A DNA stretch of 64,000 bases from Streptomyces fragilis (GTDB lineage Bacteria > Actinomycetota > Actinomycetes > Streptomycetales > Streptomycetaceae): contig NZ_BEVZ01000003.1 of assembly GCF_003112515.1 (NCBI RefSeq), positions 186,001 through 250,000 on the forward strand. Direction: 5' to 3'. The first letter of the stretch is position 1; each line of letters opens with the position of its first letter. Positions 22,017 through 31,143 of the stretch are shown here, piece after piece. Under the pieces are notes generated by a model. That model had not been told where the DNA came from. It searched no databases and saw only the letters and a list, made by a program, of their open reading frames with translations. The translations under genes were made by a program, and so were the position numbers.

Positions 22017-23513
22017 TCAGAGGAGTGCCGCCACCCGGTCCCGGTAGGTGCGGACCGGTGCCGCGTCCTTGTACGGCTCGAGCCGCCGCTCGAAGTCCCG
22101 CACGTACTCCACCGCCCGCAGCGACCGCATCTCCGCCGCCTGCCCCGCGGCCTCCGCACCCAGCTGGCAGGCCTGGTCCAGCTCGCCCAGCCCCAGCCGC
22201 GCCGACGCCAGCACCAGGCGGCAGAAGAGCCGGCTGCGGGCGTACGCCGGCGCCCGCAGCTGCAGCGAGCGCTCCGCGTACTGGGCGGCCGCCCGGTACT
22301 GCTGCAGGTCACGGTGGCAGTGGCCGAACTCGTCCGCCAGCTGCGCCTCGTCGAAGAAGCGCGCCCACGGCGGGACCTCGTCCCCCGACCGGGCCGCCTC
22401 CAGCGCCCGCTCCGCCCGCACCAGCGCCGCCGTGGACGCCCGCACCTCTCCCAGCACGCCGTGCGCCCGGGCCTCCACCGCGTGCAGCAGGGCCTGCACC
22501 ACCGGGGGAGCGGAGCCGCCTGCGCCCTGCTGCGCCACCCGGGCGAGCTGCACCGCCTCCCGTCCGTGGCCGAGGTACACGGCCTGCCGGCTCATCGACA
22601 CCAGCACGTACGCCCCGTACATCCGGTCGCCCGCCGCCTGGCTCAGGCGCAGCGCCTGCACGAAGTACCGCTGGGCCAGCCCGTGCGCCCCGATGTCGTA
22701 CGAGGTCCAGCCGGCCAGCCGGGTCAGGTCGGCCACCGCGCCGAACAGGCGGCGGCCCAGCTTCTCGCCGTACACGCCGCGGAGCATCGGCTCCGCCTCG
22801 TGCTCGAGGTAGCGGACCAGCGCCTGCCGGGCGTGCCCGCCGCCGTAGGCGTGGTCGAGGGAGCGGAAGAGCTCGCCCACCGACCGCAGCGCGGCGACGT
22901 CCCCGCCGGTCACCCGCTGGCCGGGGCCTCGCTCGGCCGCCCGTTCCGCGCCGCCGCCGCGGCCGCCGCGCTGCCGGGGCACCGCGGCGATCGTCTGCCC
23001 GGGCTCACGGACGGGCCGGCCCTGCGCCGGTACCCGGACCGCGCCCGCGGGCGGCTCGCCCCGGCCGACCCGCTCGTCGGGGCGGCCGATCAGCCAGTCG
23101 CGGCTGGGGACCACCAGCCCGGCCGGGGTGAAGGCGATCTTGCGGAGCTCGGCGTGGCTGCCCGAGTCCTTGCGCCACAGGCCGCTGACGATGTCCACGG
23201 CCTCCTCCGGGGTGGCCGCGAACTCCAGCCCGGCGTACACCGGGGCGCAGGCGTCGAGGCCGAGGTCCTGGGCGGTCAGCCGGCGGCCGAGGCGGCGGGT
23301 GAACACCTCGGCGATCAGCGCCGGCGTGGTCCCCCGGGGCTGCTGTCCCCGCAGCCAGCGGGTGACGGACGTCTTGTCGTACCGCAGGTCGAGTCCGTGC
23401 TCGAGTCCCAGCTGGTCCACGCGCCGGGCCAGTCCCGCGTTGGAGAATCCCGCCTCTGCGATGAGCGCGGCGAGCTGGCGGTTGGGAGTGCGCTGCGCGG
23501 GTCGTTCCGTCAT
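22017..23513 (-). CDS. NsdA-like regulatory protein (HTH plus TPR-like helices)
   Basis: The 498-residue protein has an N-terminal helix-turn-helix (residues about 10-60: AALIAEAGFSNAGLARRVDQ ... DKTSVTRWLRGQQPRG) and a long helical C-terminal half with TPR-like pairs (YRAAAQYAERSLQLRA, LGELDQACQLGAEAAGQA). This layout is that of NsdA and its paralogues, which repress differentiation and antibiotic production in Streptomyces. Which paralogue it is cannot be settled here. The start is ATG 23513 with a distant AGGAG; the longer open frame upstream has no family sequence. It is divergent from lipB. Confidence 0.75.
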   Translation of the reverse strand: MTERPAQRTPNRQLAALIAEAGFSNAGLARRVDQLGLEHGLDLRYDKTSVTRWLRGQQPRGTTPALIAEVFTRRLGRRLTAQDLGLDACAPVYAGLEFAATPEEAVDIVSGLWRKDSGSHAELRKIAFTPAGLVVPSRDWLIGRPDERVGRGEPPAGAVRVPAQGRPVREPGQTIAAVPRQRGGRGGGAERAAERGPGQRVTGGDVAALRSVGELFRSLDHAYGGGHARQALVRYLEHEAEPMLRGVYGEKLGRRLFGAVADLTRLAGWTSYDIGAHGLAQRYFVQALRLSQAAGDRMYGAYVLVSMSRQAVYLGHGREAVQLARVAQQGAGGSAPPVVQALLHAVEARAHGVLGEVRASTAALVRAERALEAARSGDEVPPWARFFDEAQLADEFGHCHRDLQQYRAAAQYAERSLQLRAPAYARSRLFCRLVLASARLGLGELDQACQLGAEAAGQAAEMRSLRAVEYVRDFERRLEPYKDAAPVRTYRDRVAALL

Positions 23514-23855
23514 CTGCGGTGCGGTCTCCTGCCTTCCGTGGCGAGCCCCCTCGGGCGCCCGGATTGCCTGTGAGCAGCCGTTATGGCCAGTGAACGGCGT
23601 GAATGTAGCGGAGAGTAGGCAGCTCATCGCACACTTCACCCTCCGTTCATTCGATCGGGTGAGTTTCCTATCCGGAAGTGACGCTTCGGGCCCTCTTGGG
23701 GCGACTCCGGCCGACTGGGAACGACCGGTGTCGAGTGTGTTCATGCCAGGACAACCCGGGTGCCGCCGGGCGCGTGGCGTGCCGCCGGCGCGGAGCGCCT
23801 ACAGTGGCCGGGGGCCGTCCGCCGCGGCCCGGTCCGGATACGCCTGGAGGTTTCC
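23514..23855. other. Divergent intergenic region, NsdA-like gene / lipB
   Basis: This 342-bp gap must hold both promoters. A short locally AT-richer stretch occurs at about 23575-23680, near the NsdA-like gene. A TACAGT hexamer at 23800-23805 is a possible -10 for lipB, about 50 nt before its GTG. No gene, repeat or hairpin stands out. Confidence 0.4.
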
Positions 23856-24656
23856 GTGGGTGAGGTGCGGTTCGTACGCATGGGGTTCGGCGCCGAGGCC
23901 GTCGAGTACCTGCAGGCGTGGGAGGAGCAGCGCCAGGTGCACGCGGCGCGGTTCGCCGACGAGATCCCCGACACCGTGCTGCTGCTGGAGCACCCGCCGG
24001 TCTACACGGCCGGCCGCCGCACCGCGGACAGCGAGCGCCCGCTGGACGGGACGCCGGTGATCGACGTCGACCGCGGCGGCAAGATCACCTGGCACGGCCC
24101 GGGCCAGCTGGTCGGCTACCCCATCCAGAAGCTTCCGCGCCCCGTCGACGTGGTGGCCCACGTCCGGCGCCTGGAGGAGGCCATGATCCGCACCTGCGCG
24201 GAGTTCGGCCTGGAGACCACCCGGATCGAGGGGCGCAGCGGTGTCTGGATGCTCGGCGACCCGGTGGAGCAGCGGCCCTCGCTCGGCGGGCTCTCCCTGG
24301 ACCTCGACCCGCGGATGACGGACGAGGAGTTCGACCCCCGGCTCAACGGGCCCGAGTACGCGCCGTCCAACGCCGGCCAGCGCCGGGAGGACCGCAAGCT
24401 CGCCCAGATCGGCGTGCGGGTCTCCAAGGGCGTGACCATGCACGGGTTCGCGATGAACATCAACCCGGACACCACCTGGTTCGACCGGATCATCCCCTGC
24501 GGCATCCGGGACGCCGGCGTCACCTCGCTCGCCGCGGAGCTCGGGCGCGACGTCACCATCGCGGACGTGCTCCCGGTGATCGAGAAGCACCTCCGCGAGG
24601 TCCTGGAGGGCGCCGACCTCCGCCCCCGCGAGACGGAAGCCGCCGCCTCCGCCTGA
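23856..24656 (+). CDS. lipB: Octanoyl-[acyl-carrier-protein] protein N-octanoyltransferase
   Basis: The 266-residue LipB moves the octanoyl group from ACP to the lipoyl domains of 2-oxoacid dehydrogenases and the H protein. The [11 protein letters not shown] motif, the catalytic Lys181 ([10 protein letters not shown]) and the thioester Cys215 (IIPCGI) are all present. GGAGG sits 5 nt before GTG 23856, which fixes the start; upstream codons are not conserved. An insert around residues 132-170 ([19 protein letters not shown]) is longer than in E. coli LipB and is usual in actinomycetes. lipA follows after the heme oxygenase gene, so octanoyl transfer and sulfur insertion are encoded together. 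Confidence 0.93.
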   Translation: MGEVRFVRMGFGAEAVEYLQAWEEQRQVHAARFADEIPDTVLLLEHPPVYTAGRRTADSERPLDGTPVIDVDRGGKITWHGPGQLVGYPIQKLPRPVDVVAHVRRLEEAMIRTCAEFGLETTRIEGRSGVWMLGDPVEQRPSLGGLSLDLDPRMTDEEFDPRLNGPEYAPSNAGQRREDRKLAQIGVRVSKGVTMHGFAMNINPDTTWFDRIIPCGIRDAGVTSLAAELGRDVTIADVLPVIEKHLREVLEGADLRPRETEAAASA

Positions 24657-24760
24657 CCCGCGCGCCCGGGCCCGACCCGCTCCGGGTGGCCGGGGCCGGG
24701 CCAGGCCCCGGGCCGGAGCCGGCGCCGCTCCGGTCCTCCGGGCGCGTCGGCGCGAGCGGG

Positions 24761-24766
24761 CACACT
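24761..24766 (+). promoter_or_regulatory. Candidate -10 box for a leaderless mRNA (heme oxygenase)
   Basis: CACACT ends 6 nt before the ATG at 24773, so transcription would begin at or next to the start codon. There is no ribosome site upstream of this ATG, which agrees with a leaderless transcript. Confidence 0.45.
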
Positions 24767-24772
24767 GGGAAC

Positions 24773-25438
24773 ATGAACACCGCGCAGCCGTTCTCCCAGC
24801 TCATACGCACCGCCTCCCGGGCACAGCACGAGGAGGCGGAGAGCAGCGGGTTCCTGGGCGCCATGCTCGGCGGCAGGCACGGCGTCGAGGCGTACGCCCG
24901 CTACACCCAGCAGCTCCGCTTCGTGTACCGCGCGCTGGAGGAGCGGGCCGGCGTCCTGCGCGACGACCCGGTCGCCGGACCGTTCGTGCGGCCCGAGCTG
25001 CTGCGCCTGTCCGCCCTGGACCGCGACCTGGCCCACCTGCGCGGCCCCGGCCGCCCGGCGGACGCCGCCCCGCTGCCCGCCACCGAGGAGTACGCGGCCC
25101 GCATCGCCGAGTGCGCCCGCGACTGGCCGGCCGGGTACGTGGCCCACCACTACACCCGCTACCTCGGCGACCTCTCCGGCGGCCGGATCATCCGCGACGC
25201 CGCCGAGCGGACCTGGGGCTTCGACCGCGGGGGCGACGGCGTCCGGTTCTACGTCTTCGACGCGATACCGAACCCGGCCGCCTTCAAGCGCGCCTACCGT
25301 GCGCGGCTCGACGCGCTCCCGGTGGACGACCTCGAGAAGCGCCGGGTGGTGGAGGAGTGCCGCCGCGCCTTCGCGTACAACACCGCCCTCCTGCGGGACC
25401 TGGAAAGGGAATTCCCGGCCACCGCCCGAGCCTTGTAG
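24773..25438 (+). CDS. Heme oxygenase (biliverdin-producing)
   Basis: The 221-residue all-helical protein matches HmuO-type heme oxygenases: His19 in the RAQHEEAE helix is the proximal heme ligand and YLGDLSGGR is the distal helix with the flexible glycines that hold O2. It opens heme to biliverdin, CO and iron and may serve iron recovery. It stands between lipB and lipA, with no heme-uptake gene next to it. Presence between the two lipoate genes is a positional feature of this region, not a functional link. Confidence 0.9.
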   Translation: MNTAQPFSQLIRTASRAQHEEAESSGFLGAMLGGRHGVEAYARYTQQLRFVYRALEERAGVLRDDPVAGPFVRPELLRLSALDRDLAHLRGPGRPADAAPLPATEEYAARIAECARDWPAGYVAHHYTRYLGDLSGGRIIRDAAERTWGFDRGGDGVRFYVFDAIPNPAAFKRAYRARLDALPVDDLEKRRVVEECRRAFAYNTALLRDLEREFPATARAL

Positions 25439-25553
25439 GAGGGCGGGGAGAGTGAGAGCCACCCCACGTCCGTAAGCCCGGCCTCGGGACGGACACCGAA
25501 ACAAGGCGGCGTACGCTGGTTACGCCTACGAACCGAAGTCACAGGGAGCCGAT

Positions 25554-26528
25554 GTGTCCGCAGTCGCACCCGACGGACGCAAGATGTTGCGCCTGGAGGT
25601 CCGGAACAGCCAGACCCCCATCGAGCGCAAGCCCGAGTGGATCAAGACCCGGGCGAAGATGGGTCCCGAGTACACGAAGATGCAGAACCTCGTGAAGAGC
25701 GAGGGCCTGCACACGGTCTGCCAGGAAGCCGGCTGCCCCAACATCTACGAATGCTGGGAGGACCGCGAGGCCACCTTCCTCATCGGCGGCGACCAGTGCA
25801 CCCGGCGCTGCGACTTCTGCCAGATCGACACCGGCAGGCCCGAGGCGCTCGACCGTGACGAGCCGCGCCGCGTCGGCGAGTCCGTGGTCACCATGGACCT
25901 CAACTACGCCACCATCACCGGCGTCGCCCGCGACGACCTCGAGGACGGCGGCGCCTGGCTCTACGCGGAGACCGTCCGCCAGATCCACCAGCAGACCGCC
26001 GAGCGTGCCGAGGGCCGGACCAAGGTCGAGCTGCTCGCCCCCGACTTCAACGCGGTGCCCGAGCTGCTCCAGCAGGTCTTCGAGTCCCGTCCGGAGGTCT
26101 TCGCGCACAACGTCGAGACGGTCCCGCGGATCTTCCGCCGGATCCGCCCCGGCTTCCGCTACGAGCGCTCCCTCGAGGTGATCACCAAGGCCCGCGAGTT
26201 CGGCCTGGTCACCAAGTCCAACCTGATCCTGGGCATGGGCGAGACCCGCGAGGAGATCAGCGAGGCCCTGCGCGACCTGCACGGCGCCGGCTGCGAGCTG
26301 ATCACCATCACCCAGTACCTGCGGCCCTCCGTGCGCCACCACCCGGTGGAGCGGTGGGTCAAGCCGCAGGAGTTCGTCGAGCTCCAGAAGGAGGCCGAGG
26401 AGATCGGCTTCGCCGGCGTCATGTCCGGTCCGCTGGTCCGCTCCTCGTACCGCGCCGGGCGGCTCTACGGCATGGCGGTCGAGCAGCGCGCCAACGACGG
26501 TGCGGACGCGGCCCCCGCGGCGGTCTGA
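25554..26528 (+). CDS. lipA: Lipoyl synthase
   Basis: The 324-residue radical-SAM enzyme inserts two sulfurs into protein-bound octanoyl groups. It has the auxiliary cluster motif Cx4Cx5C (Cys56, Cys61, Cys67) and the radical-SAM motif Cx3Cx2C (Cys82, Cys86, Cys89). The RSSY near the C-terminus supplies the serine ligand of the auxiliary cluster. AGGGAG lies 7-12 nt before GTG 25554. It completes the lipoate pathway started by LipB; the products are used by the two-lipoyl-domain E2 at 56461-58263. Confidence 0.95.
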   Translation: MSAVAPDGRKMLRLEVRNSQTPIERKPEWIKTRAKMGPEYTKMQNLVKSEGLHTVCQEAGCPNIYECWEDREATFLIGGDQCTRRCDFCQIDTGRPEALDRDEPRRVGESVVTMDLNYATITGVARDDLEDGGAWLYAETVRQIHQQTAERAEGRTKVELLAPDFNAVPELLQQVFESRPEVFAHNVETVPRIFRRIRPGFRYERSLEVITKAREFGLVTKSNLILGMGETREEISEALRDLHGAGCELITITQYLRPSVRHHPVERWVKPQEFVELQKEAEEIGFAGVMSGPLVRSSYRAGRLYGMAVEQRANDGADAAPAAV

Positions 26529-26570
26529 GCCCGCTCTCCAGCGGCGGTCCGAGCCCGCTCTCCAGCGGCG
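26527..26570. repeat. 20-bp perfect direct repeat overlapping the lipA stop
   Basis: Two identical 20-bp copies (26527-26546 and 26551-26570) are separated by GTCC. The first overlaps the last base of the lipA stop codon. It looks like a recent local duplication. Confidence 0.8.
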
Positions 26571-26620
26571 CTCGTGCGGTGCTCCCGAAGCCCGTGCCAC
26601 GGTGGCGACACCCTCGGCAG

Positions 26621-26666
26621 CGTGCCCGTGTCCGTCCCTCGGGTGGACGGGCGCGGGCACGCTTTT
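26621..26666 (+). terminator. Terminator of lipA
   Basis: A 17-bp stem (two G.U pairs) with loop CTCGGGT is followed by CTTTT, a rare true U-run in this GC-rich DNA. It ends the lipA transcript about 100 nt after the stop. Confidence 0.85.
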
Positions 26667-26755
26667 CATCCGGCTTTGACCGATGAGTCACGCTCTGGTA
26701 ACACCAGTGAGGGACTCTGAAACCCGACGCGCAGCCCACGCATCCCAGGGGGACC

Positions 26756-27010
26756 GTGACCGTGACCGTGACCACGGAGACCATCGAGACCGTCGAACCG
26801 GCGCGCGCACGCGACGGCGGGGCCGGGCCGCTGCCCTCGCTGACCGGGGCGCTGCTGGCCGTGGAGTCGCTGCTCCTGGGCGGCGGACAGCGCACCGCGC
26901 GGCGCAACGCCTGGACCTCCGTCCTGGAGGACCGGCGCCGCGCCCGCGACCGGATCGAGGCCCAGCGGGTCCTCGGGACGGCGCCCGCCGCGCCCGCGCT
27001 GCGTTCCTGA
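26756..27010 (+). CDS. Small conserved hypothetical protein
   Basis: An 84-residue protein with a Thr/Val/Glu-rich start, a short Leu-rich helix (LTGALLAVESLLLGGG) and an Arg-rich C-terminal helix (RRNAWTSVLEDRRRARDRIEAQ). Three GTG codons at 26756, 26762 and 26768 are in frame; AGGGGG at 26747-26752 best fits GTG 26762. It is found between lipA and the DUF4191 gene in Streptomyces; no function is known. Confidence 0.65.
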   Translation: MTVTVTTETIETVEPARARDGGAGPLPSLTGALLAVESLLLGGGQRTARRNAWTSVLEDRRRARDRIEAQRVLGTAPAAPALRS

Positions 27011-27079
27011 CCGGTCACGCCGCGGTGACCGCCCGGGCACGGAGCGGGCACCGCCTTCGTGGGGGCGGGCCGGTGCACG

Positions 27080-27085
27080 TAGACT
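27080..27085 (+). promoter_or_regulatory. Candidate -10 box for a leaderless mRNA (DUF4191 gene)
   Basis: TAGACT ends 7 nt before the ATG at 27093, so the start site would be at the start codon. No ribosome site is seen between the two. Confidence 0.55.
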
Positions 27086-27092
27086 TCGAGAC

Positions 27093-27791
27093 ATGGCGAG
27101 GAAGGAAACCGCAGCGGAGTCTGCGAATGCCGGGCGACTCAAGCAGATCGCCCTGACGTACAAGATGACCCGCAAGGCCGACAAGAAGATCGGTCTTGTG
27201 CTCGCGGCGGTCGGAATCATCACCCTCGGTGTCTTCCTCGCGATCGGCTTCTTGATCGGTCACCCGATCTACCTGGGCATCCTCGGTCTGCTGGTCGCCT
27301 TCCTGGTGACCGCGATCGTGTTCGGGCGCCGGGCCGAGCGGGCCGCCTTCGGGCAGATGGAGGGCCAGCCGGGCGCCGCCGCGGCGGTGCTGGAGAACAT
27401 CGGCCGGGGCTGGTCGACGACGCCGGCGGTCGCGATGAACCGCAGCCAGGACGTGGTGCACCGGGCGGTCGGCAAGGCCGGCATCGTGCTGGTCGCGGAG
27501 GGCAACCCGAACCGGGTGAAGTCCCTGCTCGCCGCCGAGAAGCGGAAGATGAACCGCATCGTCGCCGACGTGCCGGTCCACGACATCCTGGTCGGCAACG
27601 GCGAGGGCCAGGTCCCGCTGAAGAAGCTCCGCGTCACGATGATGAAGCTGCCGCGGGTGCTCACGGGGCCGCAGGTCACGACCACCAACGACCGGCTGCG
27701 GGCGATGGGCGACCTGATGAAGAACATGCCGCTTCCGAAGGGGCCCATGCCGAAGGGCATGAAGCTCCCCCGCGGCAGCAAGGGCCGCTGA
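27093..27791 (+). CDS. DUF4191 membrane protein
   Basis: The 232-residue protein has a charged N-terminus, two adjacent membrane helices (about residues 32-53 and 56-78) and a cytoplasmic domain of about 150 residues with VLENIGRGWSTTPAVAMNRSQDVVHRAVG and KSLLAAEKRKMNRI. This is the actinobacterial DUF4191 family, always near lipA and glnA; the function is unknown. Start ATG 27093 fits a leaderless transcript. Confidence 0.9.
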   Translation: MARKETAAESANAGRLKQIALTYKMTRKADKKIGLVLAAVGIITLGVFLAIGFLIGHPIYLGILGLLVAFLVTAIVFGRRAERAAFGQMEGQPGAAAAVLENIGRGWSTTPAVAMNRSQDVVHRAVGKAGIVLVAEGNPNRVKSLLAAEKRKMNRIVADVPVHDILVGNGEGQVPLKKLRVTMMKLPRVLTGPQVTTTNDRLRAMGDLMKNMPLPKGPMPKGMKLPRGSKGR

Positions 27792-27830
27792 ACCAACCCG
27801 CACCGCACCCACTCCCACGAACGAACGCCA

Positions 27831-27861
27831 CAGGGCGCCCGGCATCCCGCCGGGCGCCCTG
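27831..27861. terminator. Terminator of the DUF4191 gene
   Basis: A perfect 13-bp stem with loop ATCCC lies 40 nt after the DUF4191 stop. Confidence 0.8.
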
Positions 27862-27905
27862 CGCCGTTCCGGGGTGTGCAGCGGAGGCGGGGCGCCGTGA
27901 AGCAC

Positions 27906-27990
27906 GCCCTGGCAGCGGCGGCCGGGTGCCCCAAAGCCCTGGCAGTGGCGGCCGGGGGTACAAAGCCCTGGCAGCGGCGGCCGGGTGCCG
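27906..27990. repeat. Three tandem ~29-bp repeats
   Basis: Copies start at 27906, 27936 and 27965, each beginning GCCCTGGCAGCGGCGGCCGG (second copy GTGG), joined by 7-10 variable bases. They sit just outside the stop of the RDD gene. No hairpin or coding sense was seen. Confidence 0.75.
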
Positions 27991-28014
27991 TAGGAAGAAT
28001 CCCGGCAGCGAGCG

Positions 28015-28491
28015 TCAGGCGCGGATCTCCACCGTGCCGGCGAGCCGATCGTGCAGCCCTCGCCCGTCCCGGTCCCACACCAGCGCGGGCAGACCGAGAC
28101 ACAGCAGCGCCGTCCGCACCGCCGCCCGCCACGGCACCACCGTGCCGCTCGCGACCGCGACCACCCGCAGCCCGAACAGCCGCTTGCCCGGCGTGTAACC
28201 CACGGTGCCCACGGTGAGCACGCCCAGCGCGAAGAAGATCAGCAGCGCCCAGTTGCTCGTCGACTGACCGTAACCATCCGTGAGGAGACCGTATGCGATC
28301 AGCACGCACAGTCCCCAGTCCACGACCAGCGCACCGAGGCGCCGACCGGGACGCGCCACCGAGCCGGGGCCGCCTTCGGGGAGGCCGAGCCCCTGGCCCC
28401 GGTAGCCGAAGTCCACGCCGGCCTCCTCCGCCGCCGCGCGGGGGCCGGAGAGCCAGGATCCGAGTGCTTGCCTGTTGTCCACGGACTCCAC
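28015..28491 (-). CDS. RDD-family membrane protein
   Basis: About 158 residues. After a hydrophilic N-terminus comes [26 protein letters not shown], with the Arg and Asp residues that define RDD proteins, then two further membrane helices and a C-terminal [18 protein letters not shown] typical of the family. The function is not established (some RDD proteins are ion antiporters). GTG 28491 with GGAAG upstream or GTG 28482 can be the start. It is divergent from glnA. Confidence 0.85.
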   Translation of the reverse strand: MESVDNRQALGSWLSGPRAAAEEAGVDFGYRGQGLGLPEGGPGSVARPGRRLGALVVDWGLCVLIAYGLLTDGYGQSTSNWALLIFFALGVLTVGTVGYTPGKRLFGLRVVAVASGTVVPWRAAVRTALLCLGLPALVWDRDGRGLHDRLAGTVEIRA

Positions 28492-28613
28492 GGTACTTCC
28501 CGTGCGCGCGCGTGGAGGAGGGCGGGGTGCGGACGGGAACCCGGGGCAGGACCATGGAAGGGGACCCGAGCGATCCGGCGACGGCCCGGCGGTCACCACC
28601 GCCGATCAGCCGG

Positions 28614-28651
28614 TTAACTTCCCGGAAACAAATGAGTCATGTTCGAGAAAT
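28614..28651 (+). promoter_or_regulatory. GlnR operator of glnA
   Basis: TTAAC-n6-GAAAC-n6-GTCAT-n6-GAAAT with exact 11-nt spacing matches the GlnR consensus (gTnAC-n6-GaAAC in tandem). It ends 96 nt before the glnA start. The same layout is found upstream of glnII at 16093-16130. Confidence 0.9.
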
Positions 28652-28747
28652 CGCCGATCACTAGGGTCCCAGACAGCGTGTGTCACCGCACTGGCACGCG
28701 AAGTACTAACACCCCTGGCGGAACCGGCCGGGAGTAGGAGGAGCTGG

Positions 28748-30157
28748 ATGTTCCAGAACGCCGACGAGGCCAAGAAGTTCATCGCCGATGAGGACGTCAA
28801 GTTCGTAGACGTTCGCTTCTGCGACCTGCCGGGTGTGATGCAGCACTTCACGATTCCCGCCACGGCGTTCGACCCGGGCGAGGAGCTGGCCTTCGACGGG
28901 TCCTCCATCCGCGGCTTCCAGGCCATCCACGAGTCGGACATGGCCCTGCGCGCCGACCTCAGCACGGCCCGTGTCGACCCCTTCCGCCGGGACAAGACGC
29001 TCAACATCAACTTCTTCATCCACGACCCGATCACCGGTGAGCAGTACTCCCGTGACCCGCGGAACGTGGCGAAGAAGGCCGAGGCCTACCTGGCGTCCAC
29101 CGGCATCGCCGACACCGCCTTCTTCGGTCCCGAGGCCGAGTTCTACGTCTTCGACTCGGTGCGCTTCTCCACCGAGGCGAACCAGGCGTTCTACCACATC
29201 GACTCGGAGGCGGGCGCCTGGAACGCCGGCGCCACCGACAACAACCGTGGTTACAAGGTCAAGTACAAGGGCGGCTACTTCCCGGTGGCCCCGGTCGACC
29301 ACTTCGCCGACCTGCGCGCCGAGATGTCCCTGGAGCTGGCCGCGTCCGGCCTCGAGGTCGAGCGCCAGCACCACGAGGTGGGCACCGCCGGCCAGGCCGA
29401 GATCAACTACAAGTTCAACACGCTGCTGGCCGCGGCCGACGACCTGATGCTGTTCAAGTACATCATCAAGAACGTCGCCTGGCGCAACGGCAAGTCCGCC
29501 ACCTTCATGCCCAAGCCGATCTTCGGTGACAACGGCTCCGGCATGCACGTGCACATGTCGCTGTGGACCGGCGGCCAGCCGCTGTTCTACGACGAGACCG
29601 GCTACGCGGGTCTGTCCGACATGGCCCGCCACTACATCGGCGGCATCCTCAAGCACGCGCCGTCGCTGCTCGCCTTCACCAACCCGACGGTGAACTCCTA
29701 CCACCGCCTGGTGCCCGGCTTCGAGGCCCCGATCAACCTGGTGTACTCGCAGCGCAACCGCTCCGCCGCGATGCGCATCCCGATCACCGGCGCCAACCCG
29801 AAGGCCAAGCGCGTCGAGTTCCGCGCGCCCGACTCCTCCGGCAACCCGTACCTGGCCTTCTCCGCGCTGATGATGGCCGGCCTGGACGGCATCAAGAACA
29901 AGATCGAGCCGGCCGAGCCGATCGACAAGGACCTCTACGAGCTGGCTCCCGAGGAGCACGCCAACGTCGCGCAGGTCCCGACCTCCCTCGGCGCCGTCCT
30001 CGACGCCCTCGAGGCCGACCACGAGTACCTCCTCCAGGGCGACGTCTTCACGCCGGACCTGATCGAGACCTGGATCGACTACAAGCGCACCAACGAGATC
30101 GCCCCGATCGCGCTGCGCCCCCACCCGCACGAGTTCGAGCTGTACTACGACATCTAA
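28748..30157 (+). CDS. glnA: Glutamine synthetase I
   Basis: The 469-residue GSI-beta enzyme makes glutamine from glutamate and ammonium. It has DGSSIRGF near residue 50, the [14 protein letters not shown] active-site block and the adenylylation Tyr397 in DLYELAPEE, so activity is probably controlled by GlnE. AGGAGGAG precedes the ATG by about 6 nt. The last 31 bp (codons for HEFELYYDI and the stop) are the left attachment repeat of the element at 30158-43266. The protein is intact, but the native terminator is now about 13 kb away at 43311-43365. Confidence 0.97.
   Translation: MFQNADEAKKFIADEDVKFVDVRFCDLPGVMQHFTIPATAFDPGEELAFDGSSIRGFQAIHESDMALRADLSTARVDPFRRDKTLNINFFIHDPITGEQYSRDPRNVAKKAEAYLASTGIADTAFFGPEAEFYVFDSVRFSTEANQAFYHIDSEAGAWNAGATDNNRGYKVKYKGGYFPVAPVDHFADLRAEMSLELAASGLEVERQHHEVGTAGQAEINYKFNTLLAAADDLMLFKYIIKNVAWRNGKSATFMPKPIFGDNGSGMHVHMSLWTGGQPLFYDETGYAGLSDMARHYIGGILKHAPSLLAFTNPTVNSYHRLVPGFEAPINLVYSQRNRSAAMRIPITGANPKAKRVEFRAPDSSGNPYLAFSALMMAGLDGIKNKIEPAEPIDKDLYELAPEEHANVAQVPTSLGAVLDALEADHEYLLQGDVFTPDLIETWIDYKRTNEIAPIALRPHPHEFELYYDI
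30127..30157 (+). repeat. attL: attL: left copy of a 31-bp direct repeat
   Basis: The 31 bp at the 3' end of glnA, including its stop codon, recur without mismatch at 43236-43266. The bases on both sides differ (C and A here, T and G at the right copy), which sets the limits of the identity. It is the crossover segment used by the integrase at 42440-43198. Confidence 0.95.
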
Positions 30158-30203
30158 AGGGTTTCTGTCTTAGTAGCAGTTCTACTCATGCACGCTTACG
30201 GGG

Positions 30204-30216
30204 ATAGATACTATCA
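30204..30216. promoter_or_regulatory. Short palindrome near attL
   Basis: GATAG-ATA-CTATC is a perfect inverted repeat in the 154-bp non-coding left end of the element (30158-30311). GGGATA overlaps it, like the half-sites of the 40.3-kb array. In the excised circle this region lies upstream of the integrase gene, so it could help control it. Confidence 0.35.
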
Positions 30217-30274
30217 TCCCTGTCAAGTTGAGTAATTGCCCGCTAAGGCAGCCGCAATACAAGGCCAAATAGAG

Positions 30275-30306
30275 AAGGACCCTTACCGGGATTGGTGAGG
30301 GTCCTT
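30275..30306. terminator. Terminator at the left end of the element
   Basis: A 13-bp stem (one G.U pair) with loop GGGATT lies just past the stop of the last operon gene. It can end the leftward operon and, in the integrated state, glnA transcription arriving from the left. Confidence 0.8.
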
Positions 30307-30311
30307 TCTCG

Positions 30312-30722
30312 TTATGGCTGAATCTGAATTCTCGCGCAAACCACCTGATAGTCAATCGTCTTGCCATTCATATCAACCTGAGGGAATACGCCTCTTACGT
30401 TGAAGACCGTATCTGTACCGTCTTCATTCGCATATACGAGTTCCCCGGCCTTGTTCCTTACATTGCCAATCTGGTCATCCAAGTCAGGCCGGAAAGGCAT
30501 GAACAACTGAATCCAACTCTCATTGGAATAACTGCCCTGCTCTTGACGCAAGAACTTTTCAATTGATTGCCACGTTCTCACAGACCCGCCCGTTGCTCTA
30601 ACAGTCCTTGGATTGTCATAGTCCCAATATGATTCAGGAAAGCTACCGGTATCCGGGTCCTGCTCTCCAAGAACGTACTTATAGATGTCCGCGCTAAATT
30701 CATAGCGCTTCATAGCCATCAT
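30312..30722 (-). CDS. Putative head-closure (neck) protein
   Basis: A 136-residue soluble protein of no firm family. It is last in the head operon, right after a connector-type protein, where siphophages carry the head-closure or stopper gene. Its ATG (30722) follows the previous stop (30725-30727) by 2 nt, with GGTGAG as ribosome site; M at 30719 or 30713 is also possible. Composition is mixed alpha/beta (SWIQLFMPFRPDLDDQIGN, VFNVRGVFPQVD). The role is inferred from position only. Confidence 0.5.
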   Translation of the reverse strand: MMAMKRYEFSADIYKYVLGEQDPDTGSFPESYWDYDNPRTVRATGGSVRTWQSIEKFLRQEQGSYSNESWIQLFMPFRPDLDDQIGNVRNKAGELVYANEDGTDTVFNVRGVFPQVDMNGKTIDYQVVCARIQIQP

Positions 30723-30724
30723 TC

Positions 30725-31141
30725 TCACCAGGACCACCACCTATCGTGCATCCAACCGGTTTCACAGTCCTGCCTACGCTGTTCTCTTCGGTAATTGATT
30801 GGCGGGAAGCTAATAAAGCGACTTCTTCGCCATGACACATTGCCGATAGCCTTCTGAGCTAGTGGAGATAGCCAAACAGGCTTATTGCCAATCGTCATCT
30901 TGTCATCACCATGAGAGTAAGACTCTAGATTCGGCTGTTCAAAGACAGACGTTGGGTCATCTTCCATATAGGCGCACTGATAGGCAACTGCCTTACGTAG
31001 CCAAATGACATCCGTTGGGTCTGTTACTAGCTCAATAGGTCTTCCGCTAGCTGTCTCGATGATTGCCTGAGCTTTCTTCAAGGTGGCTAGGTCAACAGAA
31101 ACCCCGGCGATTTCATATACGTCTGAAACTGTTGCGTACAT
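30725..31141 (-). CDS. Putative head-tail adaptor (connector) protein
   Basis: The 138-residue protein begins with YATVSDVYEIAGVSVDLATLKKAQAIIETASGRP, the helical start typical of phage gp6/gp15-type adaptors that bind below the portal ring. The long C-terminal part is basic. It lies 2 nt after the Ig-like protein gene and 2 nt before the head-closure gene, so all three are translationally linked. In a satellite it would give the interface to which a helper tail binds. Confidence 0.65.
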   Translation of the reverse strand: MYATVSDVYEIAGVSVDLATLKKAQAIIETASGRPIELVTDPTDVIWLRKAVAYQCAYMEDDPTSVFEQPNLESYSHGDDKMTIGNKPVWLSPLAQKAIGNVSWRRSRFISFPPINYRREQRRQDCETGWMHDRWWSW

Positions 31142-31143
31142 CC

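Noticed and set aside
30127-30157. tRNA gene as integration target
   Set aside because: The repeat is protein-coding glnA sequence. No tRNA or rRNA gene was recognised in the window.
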